Notes under the pieces: model-generated
Told to the model about the DNA's origin: nothing
Databases searched by the model: none
The model's input: the letters and a program-made list of their open reading frames with translations, nothing else
Made by a program: the position numbers and the translations under genes
Shown: positions 49,201 to 56,943 of the stretch, piece after piece
Position numbering within the stretch: position 1 is the stretch's first letter
Layout of the letters: each line of letters begins with the position of its first letter
Assembly: GCA_030679955.1 (NCBI GenBank)
Contig: JAUXSF010000019.1
Coordinates: forward strand, 36,387 to 100,386
Source: Chlamydiales bacterium
Lineage (GTDB): Bacteria > Chlamydiota > Chlamydiia > Chlamydiales > JAJFMA01
Direction of reading: 5' to 3'
DNA: 64,000 nt

Positions 49201-50724
49201 TCGAGCGGCTGTTGGGTGATCGGGCGTTAGATACGCGATCTTGTGTTCACATTCGGCACCGATACAATCGCTATCTGTAAAGATGTTAGAAGGGGAGGGT
49301 GCAGATGACCATAGTCCTGAGCGACCTTCTACATAAGAATGCGCTAAAATGGTTGTATGTTCTGCCAAAGGCTCGTTTAAATGTGTCAGCTCTTCCAGTG
49401 CATAAACAAGCTGAAGGGGAAGTAAAGACTCTTCTTCCTGTCTGTTGATACCTAAAATAACTCTCTCGCTAGCAGGATACGCCCAGTCATATAGATTGTT
49501 TGCTTGTGCCAAGGAGTGTTCTCCGGAGAGAGAAACTAGCTGGCAATCAGCGCAAGCAATGCTCGGAAGCGATTGAAAAGGTTCCAACTGACGCGTGAGG
49601 TGTACGCTGTCTGTCAAAAGAATGATGCAGGATCCTGCCACGCACTCATTTTCGCCGGTGGGGTGTCCATGTGTAACATCGCAGCCGTCGCAAAGAAGGT
49701 ATGGGATATCCCTTACTACCGTGTCAGTGCGGTTTGCATCGACTATCCTGAAATCCGCCGCGTTACTTTGATCCGCTAGCACGATCTGTAGATGAAGTTT
49801 ATCCGCATCACCAAATTCCCCGGAGGTCATTCCAGTGATGGTAGATACATTGCTAGAAACAAGTAGTGGAGGAATCGGTTCTTCAAGGCATCCAGGGCAT
49901 GATTCGTTGGTTTCGGTAGCGACCGAATGCAGTGATGTACCATATCCGGAAGTTTGTACTTCAAAACCATAAGAGCCAGAGGCGTCTAAGTAGGCGGGCA
50001 CATACGAAAGCTGAGATACTGCAGGACGTGTGATCTCGATATCCGATGCTTCATAACGCTGTGAAGAAGCGATAATGTGGTAAGATGCACCGCTGTCAGC
50101 ATTCAGGCAGCCATCACAAGCAAACACTGGCACATTGGTTAGCTCAGAAGCTGCTGGTGCAGCACATTCGTTAGTTAAGTATTGGCGTAGCCAAGGCGAT
50201 GCAGCAGCAGTGTGGCAGGATTCCCATGATGATGGTGAAGCTTGCGCACAAGTTCCAGTACATAGATGAGAGGCTACCGAAGCAACTTTCTTTGCGGTTT
50301 CTTGTTGGTAAAGAAATGTACGGCACAAATTAGACGAGTCGTCGCAAGGGACAAATCGGCAATCCTGTTCGTCTATGCAATTCCTTGCATGTTCGGCGGT
50401 GATTTTAAAGCGCTGGTTAGAGGGAGCATCCGCAAACCAATCTACCTCAATATCGTTTTCGCCGTCGACATCGCTTGGCTTTCTAGCCAAAGGATCGATC
50501 TGTCCAGCTACTAGCGCAGAAGTATGGTGGTTAAGAATATTTTTTAAGTGACCACTTGATTGCGTGCTTTCATGTATGGGCCAAAAGTGCTCTGCAGCAC
50601 TGCTAGGAGCTTCACCCGCAACCAAACCTTGGCTGGCGATAAAGACCGGCATGGAGGCCCACCATAGCTTAGCTAGTAGTGGCTGGCGAAGATCTGGCTT
50701 GTGTTTTTCTGTTCTAACAACCAT
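43174..50724 (-). CDS. cdsC: Type III secretion secretin CdsC (SctC) with very long N-terminal extension
   Basis: The outer-membrane ring of the type III system, 2516 residues, against about 920 in Chlamydia. Residues from about 1770 are the conserved secretin: an N0/N1 region (VKFVSQLTNKNFVF, LLITDFTDNVDRIADLIHALD), N-domains to about 2160 and the secretin core (LNPKIIVEDNNEAEIFVGENIAF, EFRDVGTTLRVRPQI, then PCLGGLPIIGAAG). The first 1770 residues are extra: a signal-like segment (residues 17-37), a Cys-rich part with several CxxC pairs (CDGC, CPGC, CADC), ten 17-residue repeats at 836-1005, a second Cys cluster near 1170-1230 and an acidic stretch. No Shine-Dalgarno is seen. A nested palindrome separates it from pkn5. 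Confidence 0.9.
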   Translation of the reverse strand: MVVRTEKHKPDLRQPLLAKLWWASMPVFIASQGLVAGEAPSSAAEHFWPIHESTQSSGHLKNILNHHTSALVAGQIDPLARKPSDVDGENDIEVDWFADAPSNQRFKITAEHARNCIDEQDCRFVPCDDSSNLCRTFLYQQETAKKVASVASHLCTGTCAQASPSSWESCHTAAASPWLRQYLTNECAAPAASELTNVPVFACDGCLNADSGASYHIIASSQRYEASDIEITRPAVSQLSYVPAYLDASGSYGFEVQTSGYGTSLHSVATETNESCPGCLEEPIPPLLVSSNVSTITGMTSGEFGDADKLHLQIVLADQSNAADFRIVDANRTDTVVRDIPYLLCDGCDVTHGHPTGENECVAGSCIILLTDSVHLTRQLEPFQSLPSIACADCQLVSLSGEHSLAQANNLYDWAYPASERVILGINRQEEESLLPLQLVYALEELTHLNEPLAEHTTILAHSYVEGRSGLWSSAPSPSNIFTDSDCIGAECEHKIAYLTPDHPTAARAAFPGTHYDTIEDIDHTNTFAGEQLSPTDPSVYCEKDTIGAVTVDIDAVGVLDSASRSFLAIARDRCSNVRNPQGIAQSAPDPKIWNKVEKLTPPTPHVPKQLVETIAGTKAQPTEAKKQQAPDFWSVLDNLVETRQPAYEMGTEVVSTAKTLAPAIMTLTFPGIEPEVVAKARVAEETTITFPGIEPEVVAKEFPGVTLHNDEVFAALLNTMRKDEINAPVSTDPYNLRTEQNSTLSPEVSTRSPVERFQGLVANGSGKPERTALIEKPNYAQILASATTDAFAVAQEPPATKPPATTRVATLSQKHTEMAPHVAMVKESFIAAAPLPKTAVLVQEPLMSAAPMPKAAVLAKEQLISAAPLPKTDVLVKEPLTATAPLPKTDILVKEPLTATAPLPKAAVLVKEQLISTAPLPKTDILVKEPLTATAPLPKTTVLAKEQFVAAAPLPKSDILVKEPLTATAPLPKTTVLAKEQLIAAAPLPKTASVVKESFIAASELPKEKAAAPALDASILTKLQQQALNQMPAPEVVSGLGGSQSFAIENAEAPSLGSNLSFIADKQPVQLEPAGLGTDSVVIANASDSKTLRATYEPKAPPARLIGQEQAEAMGLDTPGLSNQSTFIAAKTDFQTNPGQDIALEEREAADYIDDTTKALRLATQPLGDSAEPLCKPMSSQAGGQAVCYPVCSERTTYPQCNVVGETQKQCFDTTQIKQLTACVDPKGLESVNVKVARRPQEMWSASPGPGSQHVTAEGKVPGGLDIASGRTGVRKGANDEQPQVRELQGGYYYYIGEGPTSSLSTNKDHLQVSGRVTQLPGTSTDVAAENMRVNLHGKEQVGIREYVGRKGDGTLVALAPSIKGGDYRRETPQARVDTSVTLTSTEPEGISTAFGRADLRAGKSKYNFVKVVDVTKPSKARSQAGKVSRVSKNVVADAADKKHRFAVEVTPHSDSSPTMKSLVGPAKQPQQKTTQRRDSLFIDFAHAGDLQDSIGYEPNSFVSVGAPIYDDNDDYEGYDDEPTGVFVIGSYDDQGNFIEYDEDEDVVAYEDLPIGEPGIDPLSRKHSVLGVRREGLLWDGDKPWLDEEETSEIVWDDPTQDDHFEEMQPPDKARKNSPSRVHPTTSGEVAENTKREPEVTLQKKNRTTAIGSGSESEQEPSYAAESSSSNVSNSQVGQPDDEAYEADEESGDTALDEWEKFRSAPGLAPSIKRDLDPRRGLDKTIAQETLFESGVPEPQKQKPAEEKQKQKEKPVIVIEEEEEPQGLLINYRDILMTEYVKFVSQLTNKNFVFNDEDLQFKITVISEQPTSVDNIMAALLQELRIHGLQVIEQGNNIIIHKSDRTRGPVQVVKEGDKAIPHSQLVTRVFQLDSIQAEKMQEIVTPVMSAQALIQVLPETNNLLITDFTDNVDRIADLIHALDMPTTAYEIGQYVGHNNFIENLIPLAEEIIRPFAEKQNIVFVPHLATNSVFVVSSPLLVKRTIGIFEHLDALEGTTKILTLEDLTKGGQALVNPEDKSSDQYQTKEQTEQEKAEEIRARLEREASGERQGGPVDLLPTGQKEVTLPQIIPVPEMTQEEFLAQTKFYIHKLQYRQGDQLQDALTRIGDSLRLSEKASIDLINAINSIQWIESSNSLIVTGTPDALARVRELIEEVDLPLRQVFLEMLILDTSITDSLTYAVDITSNFKGQQVGAAQGFSGGQPSASGAATPLIGAVDLASASSTTDGATSATEALINAATLAAVSTPGYNLGIIGRRILKGGQFFNTMGALVQAVHTDINSEIVLNPKIIVEDNNEAEIFVGENIAFQTQNVVNNDGTIVSQNFEFRDVGTTLRVRPQIGNNNIITLEIEQEVSSTITTQTGGGGGGTGSANISPGPSTATSRTITKVHVPNEFFVVISGMIKEEKKKTRSQIPCLGGLPIIGAAGSRMENTSAKRNLMIFIRPQIVDTEWDFDDITKTQQNIYRDKGRAKPRWKYEADEGLEFMNLPRINERCESNGWLPGYRDDQAPTSCFK
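47710..48219 (-). repeat. Ten tandem 51-bp repeats in cdsC
   Basis: Ten units of 51 bp encode LPKTxxLVKEPLTATAP-like 17-residue units. Two sub-types alternate: one with DILVKEPLTATAP, one with TVLAKEQLIAAAP. Some units are nearly identical in DNA, so copy number may change by slippage or recombination without shifting the frame. Confidence 0.95.
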
Positions 50725-50931
50725 GTGACGCGTTCAAGGCCCCCGTTACCGTTAAGGCATAGAAAGTACCTCTTATTGCAGAGGGTTCTATTTATTTCCA
50801 ATAAAAAATCTCCGATGAAAAAATTACCATATGTATCTAGGAGGCTCGAAGTGGATAACATGGACGTTGGACATAAGGACTTCAAATGACTCGTTACTCT
50901 TCTTGCTCTTTTAGGTCGTTTACGTCCTTTT

Positions 50932-51191
50932 GAGGTAATTGCATAAGCCGGTTTTACGCCGTCCTTACAGAACTCGGCCATCATTTCTGTCTCACCCAGG
51001 CCTACGCTTCGCTCCGACCTGGGCTATGATATGCTGGCCTTTCAGGCCGCTAGGACTATTCTCAGGCCCGAAGGGTCGACATGGCATAGCCCAGGTCGGA
51101 GCGAAGCGTAGGCCTGGGTAAATGAATAAGAGCAGCCGAGTCCTGTAGGGACGGCATAAAAAAACGTCATAAAGACTTCTGTAATTACCTC
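50932..51191. repeat. Nested palindromic element between pkn5 and cdsC
   Basis: This fills most of a 489-bp gap with no gene. Three layers of inverted repeats are nested: GAGGTAATT (50932-50940) with AATTACCTC (51183-51191); 27-bp arms at 50952-50978 and 51135-51161 (24 of 27 match); and perfect 33-bp arms at 50995-51027 and 51086-51118 (starting CCCAGGCCTACGCTTCGCTC). The 58-bp centre contains a further small hairpin (GGCCT-TTC-AGGCC). The middle layer recurs, interrupted, at 62336-62528. The rest of the gap (50725-50931, 51192-51213) shows nothing else. Confidence 0.9.
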
Positions 51192-51213
51192 TTTTGGTCC
51201 TTTGCGCAAAAAA

Positions 51214-52821
51214 TTATATAACGCGCTGAATGGTCACAAGGCTGATAGGTCTACGTTCGGCCTTTAGGCCTTCTTTGGACGAAGCGCGGCGAATAATGGC
51301 CTCGGCCTGCTTTTGAGGGGATAGATCGGAGAAGTCGTCCAAGATTTCAACGAATTCATTTTCATCAAACGCCACATTAACAGCGGCAGCGCTGGAGAGT
51401 GCATTGGTATGAATGTAAACCATATCTTTCACATTCCAATGGTCGATGACTTCCGTAAATTCGGAGAATAATTTAACTCCAAGAGCTGGATTATTTGAGA
51501 CAATTTTATGTGGTCGTTTGTCCGAACTGTTGATGGTCCAGACATTAGAAGGTCCACATGAAATTACCTGCATGCGGTTTTCTCGCGGTGACAGTACCAC
51601 ATAGCTGAGAGAAAAGATTTTGTTGCAGGCATCGCGAACAACGAGGTCGTTTAAAAAGGTAATTAAGCTAACGGGTTTGGTGGTTAGCCGGCACAGTGTA
51701 CGGATCATGCCACGCAGTACCGCGGTATACATAATTCCTTCGACGCCCTTTGAGGAGGGTTCTGCGACAACAATACCGAAGCGTTTTTCTGGCAAGGGGA
51801 AGAAATCATAATAGATGCCGCCGATACTAATGCCCCGATAGGTCGCTATACCAATATTAAGCTCCGGCCAATGCGGCGGCTGGCTGGGCAATAGCTGCAT
51901 CTGTGCTTGTTGTAGGTGATCTGAAAGCTCACTGATTTGGTCGGCGCTTTTACGTTCCGTTTCCACGCTTGCAGAGTTAAGGTAGGAGGAGAGGTCGGTG
52001 ATAAAGTCTACAACGTCCTGGTAGCGATCCTCAGCGCGTTTTTGTAGCGCTTTGGCAAGTATCTTGTGCAGACCTTTTGGCATCAGGGCTAGATGTATCT
52101 GACCTTGGCTGAGTTTTCCTAACACGAGCTCATAGGCAATAATGCCTAAGGAGTAGATGTCTGAGGCATAAGAAACCATATCGGGGTTGCTATGCTGCTC
52201 AGGACTCATGTAGATGGGTGTTCCAACCAGCTCCGATCTCTCTCCACGTCTATGAGGGGATTGGTCGGCGTCGGAGAGCATCTGTGCTACTCCCAGATCG
52301 ATCAGCTTGATGGTCCCTTGTTCCGTCAGCAGGATATTTTCTGGTTTAAGGTCCCGGTGGATGACCCCCAGAGTATGCAAGTGGCAGAGCGCGTAGGCTA
52401 TTTCTAGAATAATCTCTACGGCACGGCGCAGGGAGACGGGATTGTGCTCAATAATGCTATGCAGTGACCGACCTTGAATAAACTCCAGAGCGATGTAGGG
52501 TCCCTCTTCCCACTCTTCATGCGCATAGAGGGTGACAATATTTGGATGGTCAGAGAGCTTTAAGATGCGCGCTTCGTTGTTGAATTTCCGCACAACCTCG
52601 TGGCTCGCGCGCAAATGTGGCTTAAGAGTCTTGATAATGAGAGGGTCTTTCGTGGTGGGATGAGACGCTAGGTAAAGAACGCTCATTCCACCTTCGCTAT
52701 ACTTGCCTTCAATGGTGTAGCCGCCAATGACTTTTGGCGTAGGTTCGGTCGTAGAAGAGGCTGGGGGGAGCCCTTTGACCCCTGGCAGAGTATTTTGCTT
52801 ATGAAATTCCGGCTCTGACAT
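51214..52821 (-). CDS. pkn5: Ser/Thr kinase Pkn5 with SpoIIE-type phosphatase-like domain
   Basis: Homologue of CT673 by position, 535 residues. Kinase domain 32-290: glycine-rich loop (GKYSEGGMSVLY), Lys in LIIKTLK, catalytic loop HRDLKPENILL near 152, DLG in place of DFG, and GTPIYMSPEQ. All key residues are present, so it is probably active. Residues about 310-530 look like a SpoIIE/RsbU PP2C-type domain (GGIYYDFFPLPEKRFGIVVAE, GVEGIMYTAVLRGMIRTL). Two usual metal-binding Asp are changed: GGDYYD to GGIYYD and ADVSG to AEPSS, so phosphatase activity may be lost. It lies 5 bp after cdsQ and may phosphorylate secretion components. Confidence 0.9.
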   Translation of the reverse strand: MSEPEFHKQNTLPGVKGLPPASSTTEPTPKVIGGYTIEGKYSEGGMSVLYLASHPTTKDPLIIKTLKPHLRASHEVVRKFNNEARILKLSDHPNIVTLYAHEEWEEGPYIALEFIQGRSLHSIIEHNPVSLRRAVEIILEIAYALCHLHTLGVIHRDLKPENILLTEQGTIKLIDLGVAQMLSDADQSPHRRGERSELVGTPIYMSPEQHSNPDMVSYASDIYSLGIIAYELVLGKLSQGQIHLALMPKGLHKILAKALQKRAEDRYQDVVDFITDLSSYLNSASVETERKSADQISELSDHLQQAQMQLLPSQPPHWPELNIGIATYRGISIGGIYYDFFPLPEKRFGIVVAEPSSKGVEGIMYTAVLRGMIRTLCRLTTKPVSLITFLNDLVVRDACNKIFSLSYVVLSPRENRMQVISCGPSNVWTINSSDKRPHKIVSNNPALGVKLFSEFTEVIDHWNVKDMVYIHTNALSSAAAVNVAFDENEFVEILDDFSDLSPQKQAEAIIRRASSKEGLKAERRPISLVTIQRVI

Positions 52822-52826
52822 GGATA

Positions 52827-54023
52827 TTATCCAAGTTCTAAAACGCGTACGCCAAGGGCTTCGCCAAGTTTAAGTAGTTCGCCGCGCCCTATGCATTTGC
52901 CATTGACGACTAGGTCTACGCCTTCTTCAGGGTTTACTTCGAGCTCTAATAGCTGTCCAGGCTGCAGTTGCATGAGCTTTTCCAGTCTCATCTGGATGCG
53001 TCCAACTTCCACAGTTACGGTAACAGGAATATCCTTGGCACGATCGCCTAAAGCAGGTCCGCTGGCTGGTGTTGGCGCTGCGGCTTCGTCATCCGAGCCC
53101 TCATCTGTGGTGCTTTCCAGGTCTACATCGGTGTTCATGTCATCTTCGAAGTCGAATTCTTCATCTTTGCTGCTCATAGGAGTCTCGGTTGGATGGTATA
53201 GTGGGTATTCAAGGACTTTCACTTTCGTTTCTTTCAGCATTCCGCGGAATATGGGAACGCCACGCACGCTCATGGTTACACGCCCCTTATCTTCGCCGGG
53301 CAATACGGTGCATGTATCGAGGATCAGAAAGTCCCCTGGATGTACTTTTTCGAGCTCTCGAACTGGTAGGGTGAGCTTACCAGCCTCAAAATGCACGGTA
53401 ACTTCTAGGTTTTGTGCTGCCTCAGAGGAAAAGCGTGCGATTCTGCCGGATGTTACGAAGCGTTTCTTCCAGTCTTTCACAAGGTCTTCTGAAGCGACCA
53501 AGTGGCCCTTAAGTTCAATGCCAAGTAGGTTAAGATCTACCTCCAGCGACATAGCGGTGCCACTAGGCAGCTCTTCGGAGTCCAGCACACTTAGAGCGTA
53601 GTCGCCTTGAAAACCTAGATCTGCTAGCGCGTTCGTTAGAGCAATGCCAACAAAGCGGAAAAAGCCTTTTTGAAAGCCTTTGTCGCTGTAGTCTAGTGGT
53701 TCATGTTTCTTAGTCAGGAGGGCAGCCATTAAGATGGCCACATCTTTCTCCGACATCACCCACGCTGCTTGGCCGGGGAGTGCAGAGAGAGCAAAGTTGA
53801 TAGCCCAGGGGCCGCGGCCTAATAGGGACGCTAGCTCTTTTTCGGTATGCCAACTCGCTGGCCCTGTATGGATTTCCAGGTCAGACATTTCGAAACGCTG
53901 AGCGAGTTGGGTTGAAAGTCCCTCCCATGAGAAGGCCTCCGGTCCACCGGTTGCTGAGAGGTCTTGTATATGTACTAGTTCCGGTTCCAGTACTTTAAGC
54001 CAATTATAGCTTGTCGCTGCCAC
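52827..54023 (-). CDS. cdsQ: Type III secretion C-ring protein CdsQ (SctQ)
   Basis: The cytoplasmic sorting-platform protein (CT672 position), 398 residues. The N-terminal 270 residues correspond to the SctQ-specific part and first SpoA-like domain; the C-terminal 75 residues are a clear SpoA/FliN domain (VTVTVEVGRIQMRLEKLMQL, GQLLELEV, ALGVRVLELG). An acidic linker at about 285-325, rich in Asp, Glu and Ser, joins the two. The start is GTG at 54023, 7 bp after cdsP. Many SctQ genes also make a short C-terminal product from an internal start; I see an in-frame ATG at the linker but no good ribosome binding site. Confidence 0.93.
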   Translation of the reverse strand: MAATSYNWLKVLEPELVHIQDLSATGGPEAFSWEGLSTQLAQRFEMSDLEIHTGPASWHTEKELASLLGRGPWAINFALSALPGQAAWVMSEKDVAILMAALLTKKHEPLDYSDKGFQKGFFRFVGIALTNALADLGFQGDYALSVLDSEELPSGTAMSLEVDLNLLGIELKGHLVASEDLVKDWKKRFVTSGRIARFSSEAAQNLEVTVHFEAGKLTLPVRELEKVHPGDFLILDTCTVLPGEDKGRVTMSVRGVPIFRGMLKETKVKVLEYPLYHPTETPMSSKDEEFDFEDDMNTDVDLESTTDEGSDDEAAAPTPASGPALGDRAKDIPVTVTVEVGRIQMRLEKLMQLQPGQLLELEVNPEEGVDLVVNGKCIGRGELLKLGEALGVRVLELG

Positions 54024-54030
54024 GATTTAT

Positions 54031-54933
54031 CTATTCCTGTTGCTGCTGCTGTCGTCGTTGTTGTTGACGTTCATCTTGCGTTTGTTCTTCACGTTTCTGT
54101 TGTTGTTGCCCGGGCTGCGGTGCGGGGGCTTCTGGTAATGGGCGCGTATAAGCCTCAGTGGTAGTCACGACGATATGCGCGGTATACCCTTGAGTTTCCA
54201 ACGCCGCCATTAAGTTTGCCCGCTGACTATCCAGCAAAGTCTTAGCTTCCTGCGACAAGTTCGCAAAGGCTATATTAAACTCGCCCCTAGCAGTGTTGTA
54301 GGAGGTGACGACTAGTTCACTTCCTGCAAAAACTGGCGGGTTTTTAATTGTCATCACTGTGTCAGTAATGTCGCCCATCCTAACGGTGTATAATTTGTCC
54401 ACTATTTGGTCAACTAGTGTTTGCAGCGACGCCTGCATAGCCGTAGGTTTCGCATCAGTAACTGGCACACGTACATCCGACACGCTTAGGTGTTGTGGGT
54501 GTACCGATGTTAGGTCTTCATGAACCTGTTGAAAGGAGCGGCCTTTCACCACCGGCTCATCCGAAGCATTTTTCTCCTTGGCAACCGGTAAACCTGACAG
54601 GTCTGTCGATGCTTCTGCATCCATGCCGCTTTCCTGCTCCTGCTTACCCTTACTTTGTCTGGCAAGATCAAACGGAGAGTCGTGTCCCCCTTGGCCTGCT
54701 TGCTCTTGTACAGACTTTTTAGAGGCCATATCGAAGATGCTTTTGGGGCCTTCGGCTACATTGGAATCGTCATCATCGTCGTCACGCTTGGTCGAGCGGT
54801 CGCGGCGTCTATCCACTAGCTTCTTAAAGTCGTCCTTGTCTTCCGGAATACGTGATGGCCTTTCCGATCGCGATGTACTAGCCACATCCCTTCGGCTACC
54901 TAGTCCCGAAATGGGTTTATCGAGATCTGACAT
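54031..54933 (-). CDS. cdsP: Type III secretion needle-length protein CdsP (SctP)
   Basis: Identified mainly by position (CT671) and composition. The 300 residues start with a Ser/Arg/Asp-rich, disordered half and contain a more conserved domain at about 155-265 (LVDQIVDKLYTVRMGDITDTVMTIKNPP, NLMAALETQGYTAHIVVTT) like the SctP/FliK C-terminal switch domain. It ends in a Gln-rich tail with many Gln, Arg and Glu. AAGGAG before the ATG is a good ribosome binding site. CdsP controls needle length and substrate switching and interacts with CdsO in Chlamydia. Confidence 0.88.
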   Translation of the reverse strand: MSDLDKPISGLGSRRDVASTSRSERPSRIPEDKDDFKKLVDRRRDRSTKRDDDDDDSNVAEGPKSIFDMASKKSVQEQAGQGGHDSPFDLARQSKGKQEQESGMDAEASTDLSGLPVAKEKNASDEPVVKGRSFQQVHEDLTSVHPQHLSVSDVRVPVTDAKPTAMQASLQTLVDQIVDKLYTVRMGDITDTVMTIKNPPVFAGSELVVTSYNTARGEFNIAFANLSQEAKTLLDSQRANLMAALETQGYTAHIVVTTTEAYTRPLPEAPAPQPGQQQQKREEQTQDERQQQRRQQQQQE

Positions 54934-55023
54934 GTTTACATCTCCTTATTTGCGAGAAAGTAGGGGGAGGCGGCCTCAGCTTATAAAAATAGCTATCTGG
55001 GCTTCTGATCCTGTCTTTTTCCC

Positions 55024-55518
55024 CTAGTATCCTCTTCGTTTGCGGAGGTTAAATACCAGCGAACCGATTTCATCCTGCTCGCGTCCCTCCTCGATCTCTA
55101 TCTCTTTCCGTCGCTCTTTCATCCAGTCTGCACGGTGGGTTAATAGCTTGTCCACGTCTTGCCGCCGTTGCGCCAGCTCTTTCTTGGCTACTTCGACGTT
55201 ACGTTTGGCCAGTTCCACCTGCTCCTGCTGTTCGGCTACTTTCTTTTCCTCAACGATTACTTTTTCCTGGCAGAGCTTTAAATATACCTTGGCCTGTTGG
55301 ATCTTATCTGTTGTCGTTCCCGTATCCATTTCATGCCGCAGTTGTGCCAGCTTATCGTCGCGGTGCTGTTTAACTCTATCGCGTTCGGCTTCTTTCTCAG
55401 CTAATACCTTTAACTCTTTCTGTAGGGCCTCTTCTTTGGCCTTTACATTGCGTTCGGCTTCGTCTACCCGCTTCCGCTTAATATCTATGATTTTCGCCAG
55501 CGGATATTCAATTGCCAT
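55024..55518 (-). CDS. cdsO: Type III secretion stalk protein CdsO (SctO)
   Basis: A 164-residue, almost entirely coiled-coil protein (CT670 position, 168 residues there), dominated by Lys, Glu, Gln and Arg from about residue 10 to 150. Such SctO/FliJ proteins form the central stalk inside the ATPase hexamer. The N-terminal YPLAKIIDIKRKRVDEAE is typical. The gene follows cdsN by 12 bp, and 90 bp separate it from cdsP, which has its own strong ribosome binding site. Confidence 0.92.
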   Translation of the reverse strand: MAIEYPLAKIIDIKRKRVDEAERNVKAKEEALQKELKVLAEKEAERDRVKQHRDDKLAQLRHEMDTGTTTDKIQQAKVYLKLCQEKVIVEEKKVAEQQEQVELAKRNVEVAKKELAQRRQDVDKLLTHRADWMKERRKEIEIEEGREQDEIGSLVFNLRKRRGY

Positions 55519-55530
55519 CGTAGTCCATTG

Positions 55531-56865
55531 TTATTTTAGCGCTGCACGTAGCAGACGCATCGTCTCTTCAAAAGAGCACTTCTCATCCACAGATTGTTTA
55601 AGGAATCGGTTAACGGAGTCAACGTGGTCAATGGCAAAGTCCGCAGCTTTATCCGAGCCCCTTTTGTACTCACCAATTTTGATGAGAAGTTCGTTCTTCT
55701 TATAGTTCGCTAAAACCTCTTTTAGCTGTCCCACCAGTGCCAAGTGTTCTTTATTGACAATGGACGTCATAACCCGGCTGGCAGATGAGAGTACTTCGAT
55801 AGCAGGGTAATGGTAGGAACGCGCTAGCTCGGCAGACAATATTATGTGTCCGTCGAGGATGGAACGCACTTCGTCGGCAACAGGCTCGTTCATGTCATCG
55901 CCAGCAACCAGTACGGTATAGAAAGCGGTGATACTACCTGTGTCGGAACGTCCGGTGCGCTCGAGTAACTTGGGCAAGGTCGAAAACACGGAAGGTGTAT
56001 AACCAGCACGTGCAGGGGGCTCGCCCGCAGCTAGACCTACTTCCCGCAAGGCTCGCGCAAAACGTGTGACCGAGTCCATCATCAAAATGACGGACTTGCC
56101 CTGGTCACGGAAGTACTCAGCAATTGCTGTGCCTACATAAGCGCAGTTTAAACGAAGTTGTGAAGACTGGTCAGATGTAGAAACGACTAAAACAGAGCGC
56201 TTTAAGCCTTCAGGCCCTAAGTCCTTCTCAATAAAGTCGCGCAATTCACGTCCACGCTCACCAACCAGGCAGATAACGTTAACATCCACCACAGCGTTCC
56301 GCGCGATCATGCCAAGCAGAGTCGACTTACCACCACCAGCCGCAGCGAATATACCAATACGTTGGCCAATACCAGCGGTAAGCACCGCATCAATGGCTCG
56401 CACACCCACTTCGATAGGCTTGTCGATACGTTTACGTTTTAAGGGATCGGGCGCAGCTCGTATAACAGGTGCTACTTCAGTAGTGATCAGCGGACCTCTC
56501 GTCGCTTCATCAAGGGGCTCACCAAGGCCATCGAGAACGCGACCGAGTAATTCATTGCCTACTTTGATGCTCAACGGCATTTTCGTTGCGATAACTTCGC
56601 AAGAAGGTCCAATCCCGGCCATCTCCCCCAGGGGGGAAAGAAGCACCTCATTACGTGTAAAACCCACGACCTCGCAACGCAGAGGTAGTTCGCCTTCACG
56701 CATTACCAGAACCACTTCGCTGATCTTCACGCCTGGCACAACGGCTCTAATTAGCGTACCGATAACCTCGGTAATACGCCCGTTAACCGTCGTAAGCTTG
56801 ATGTCATCAAGCTTAGCAAAAATTGAATCTAATTGCTCGTCTAGGTCCATAGCGCGCTCTTCCAT
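55531..56865 (-). CDS. cdsN: Type III secretion ATPase CdsN (SctN)
   Basis: The hexameric ATPase that unfolds and releases substrates, 444 residues, usual length. The Walker A loop is at about 170-180 ([13 protein letters not shown]), the ATPase signature [12 protein letters not shown] follows, Walker B is near 258-263 ([19 protein letters not shown]), and [12 protein letters not shown] with [11 protein letters not shown] completes the F1-like core. The C-terminal domain binds chaperones. ATG 56850 is an alternative start giving MDLDEQ; the first ATG has a weak ribosome binding site. It follows the CT668 homologue after 78 bp. Confidence 0.97.
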   Translation of the reverse strand: MEERAMDLDEQLDSIFAKLDDIKLTTVNGRITEVIGTLIRAVVPGVKISEVVLVMREGELPLRCEVVGFTRNEVLLSPLGEMAGIGPSCEVIATKMPLSIKVGNELLGRVLDGLGEPLDEATRGPLITTEVAPVIRAAPDPLKRKRIDKPIEVGVRAIDAVLTAGIGQRIGIFAAAGGGKSTLLGMIARNAVVDVNVICLVGERGRELRDFIEKDLGPEGLKRSVLVVSTSDQSSQLRLNCAYVGTAIAEYFRDQGKSVILMMDSVTRFARALREVGLAAGEPPARAGYTPSVFSTLPKLLERTGRSDTGSITAFYTVLVAGDDMNEPVADEVRSILDGHIILSAELARSYHYPAIEVLSSASRVMTSIVNKEHLALVGQLKEVLANYKKNELLIKIGEYKRGSDKAADFAIDHVDSVNRFLKQSVDEKCSFEETMRLLRAALK

Positions 56866-56943
56866 TTTTTCGCTTCATATGAGCAGCCAGGCACCCTTTG
56901 GATAGGTGTCAGCACGTTTCAGCGGCTTAATAAAAGACCGCTA

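Noticed and set aside
52891..53601. Open frame of 236 codons opposite cdsQ
   Set aside because: Ser/Thr/Arg-rich composition typical of an antisense shadow; cdsQ is well supported on the other strand.
54031..54130. Gln-rich end of cdsP as a sign of frameshift or repeat expansion
   Set aside because: The reading frame, stop and the 7-bp gap to cdsQ are normal, and the codons are mixed rather than one trinucleotide repeat.
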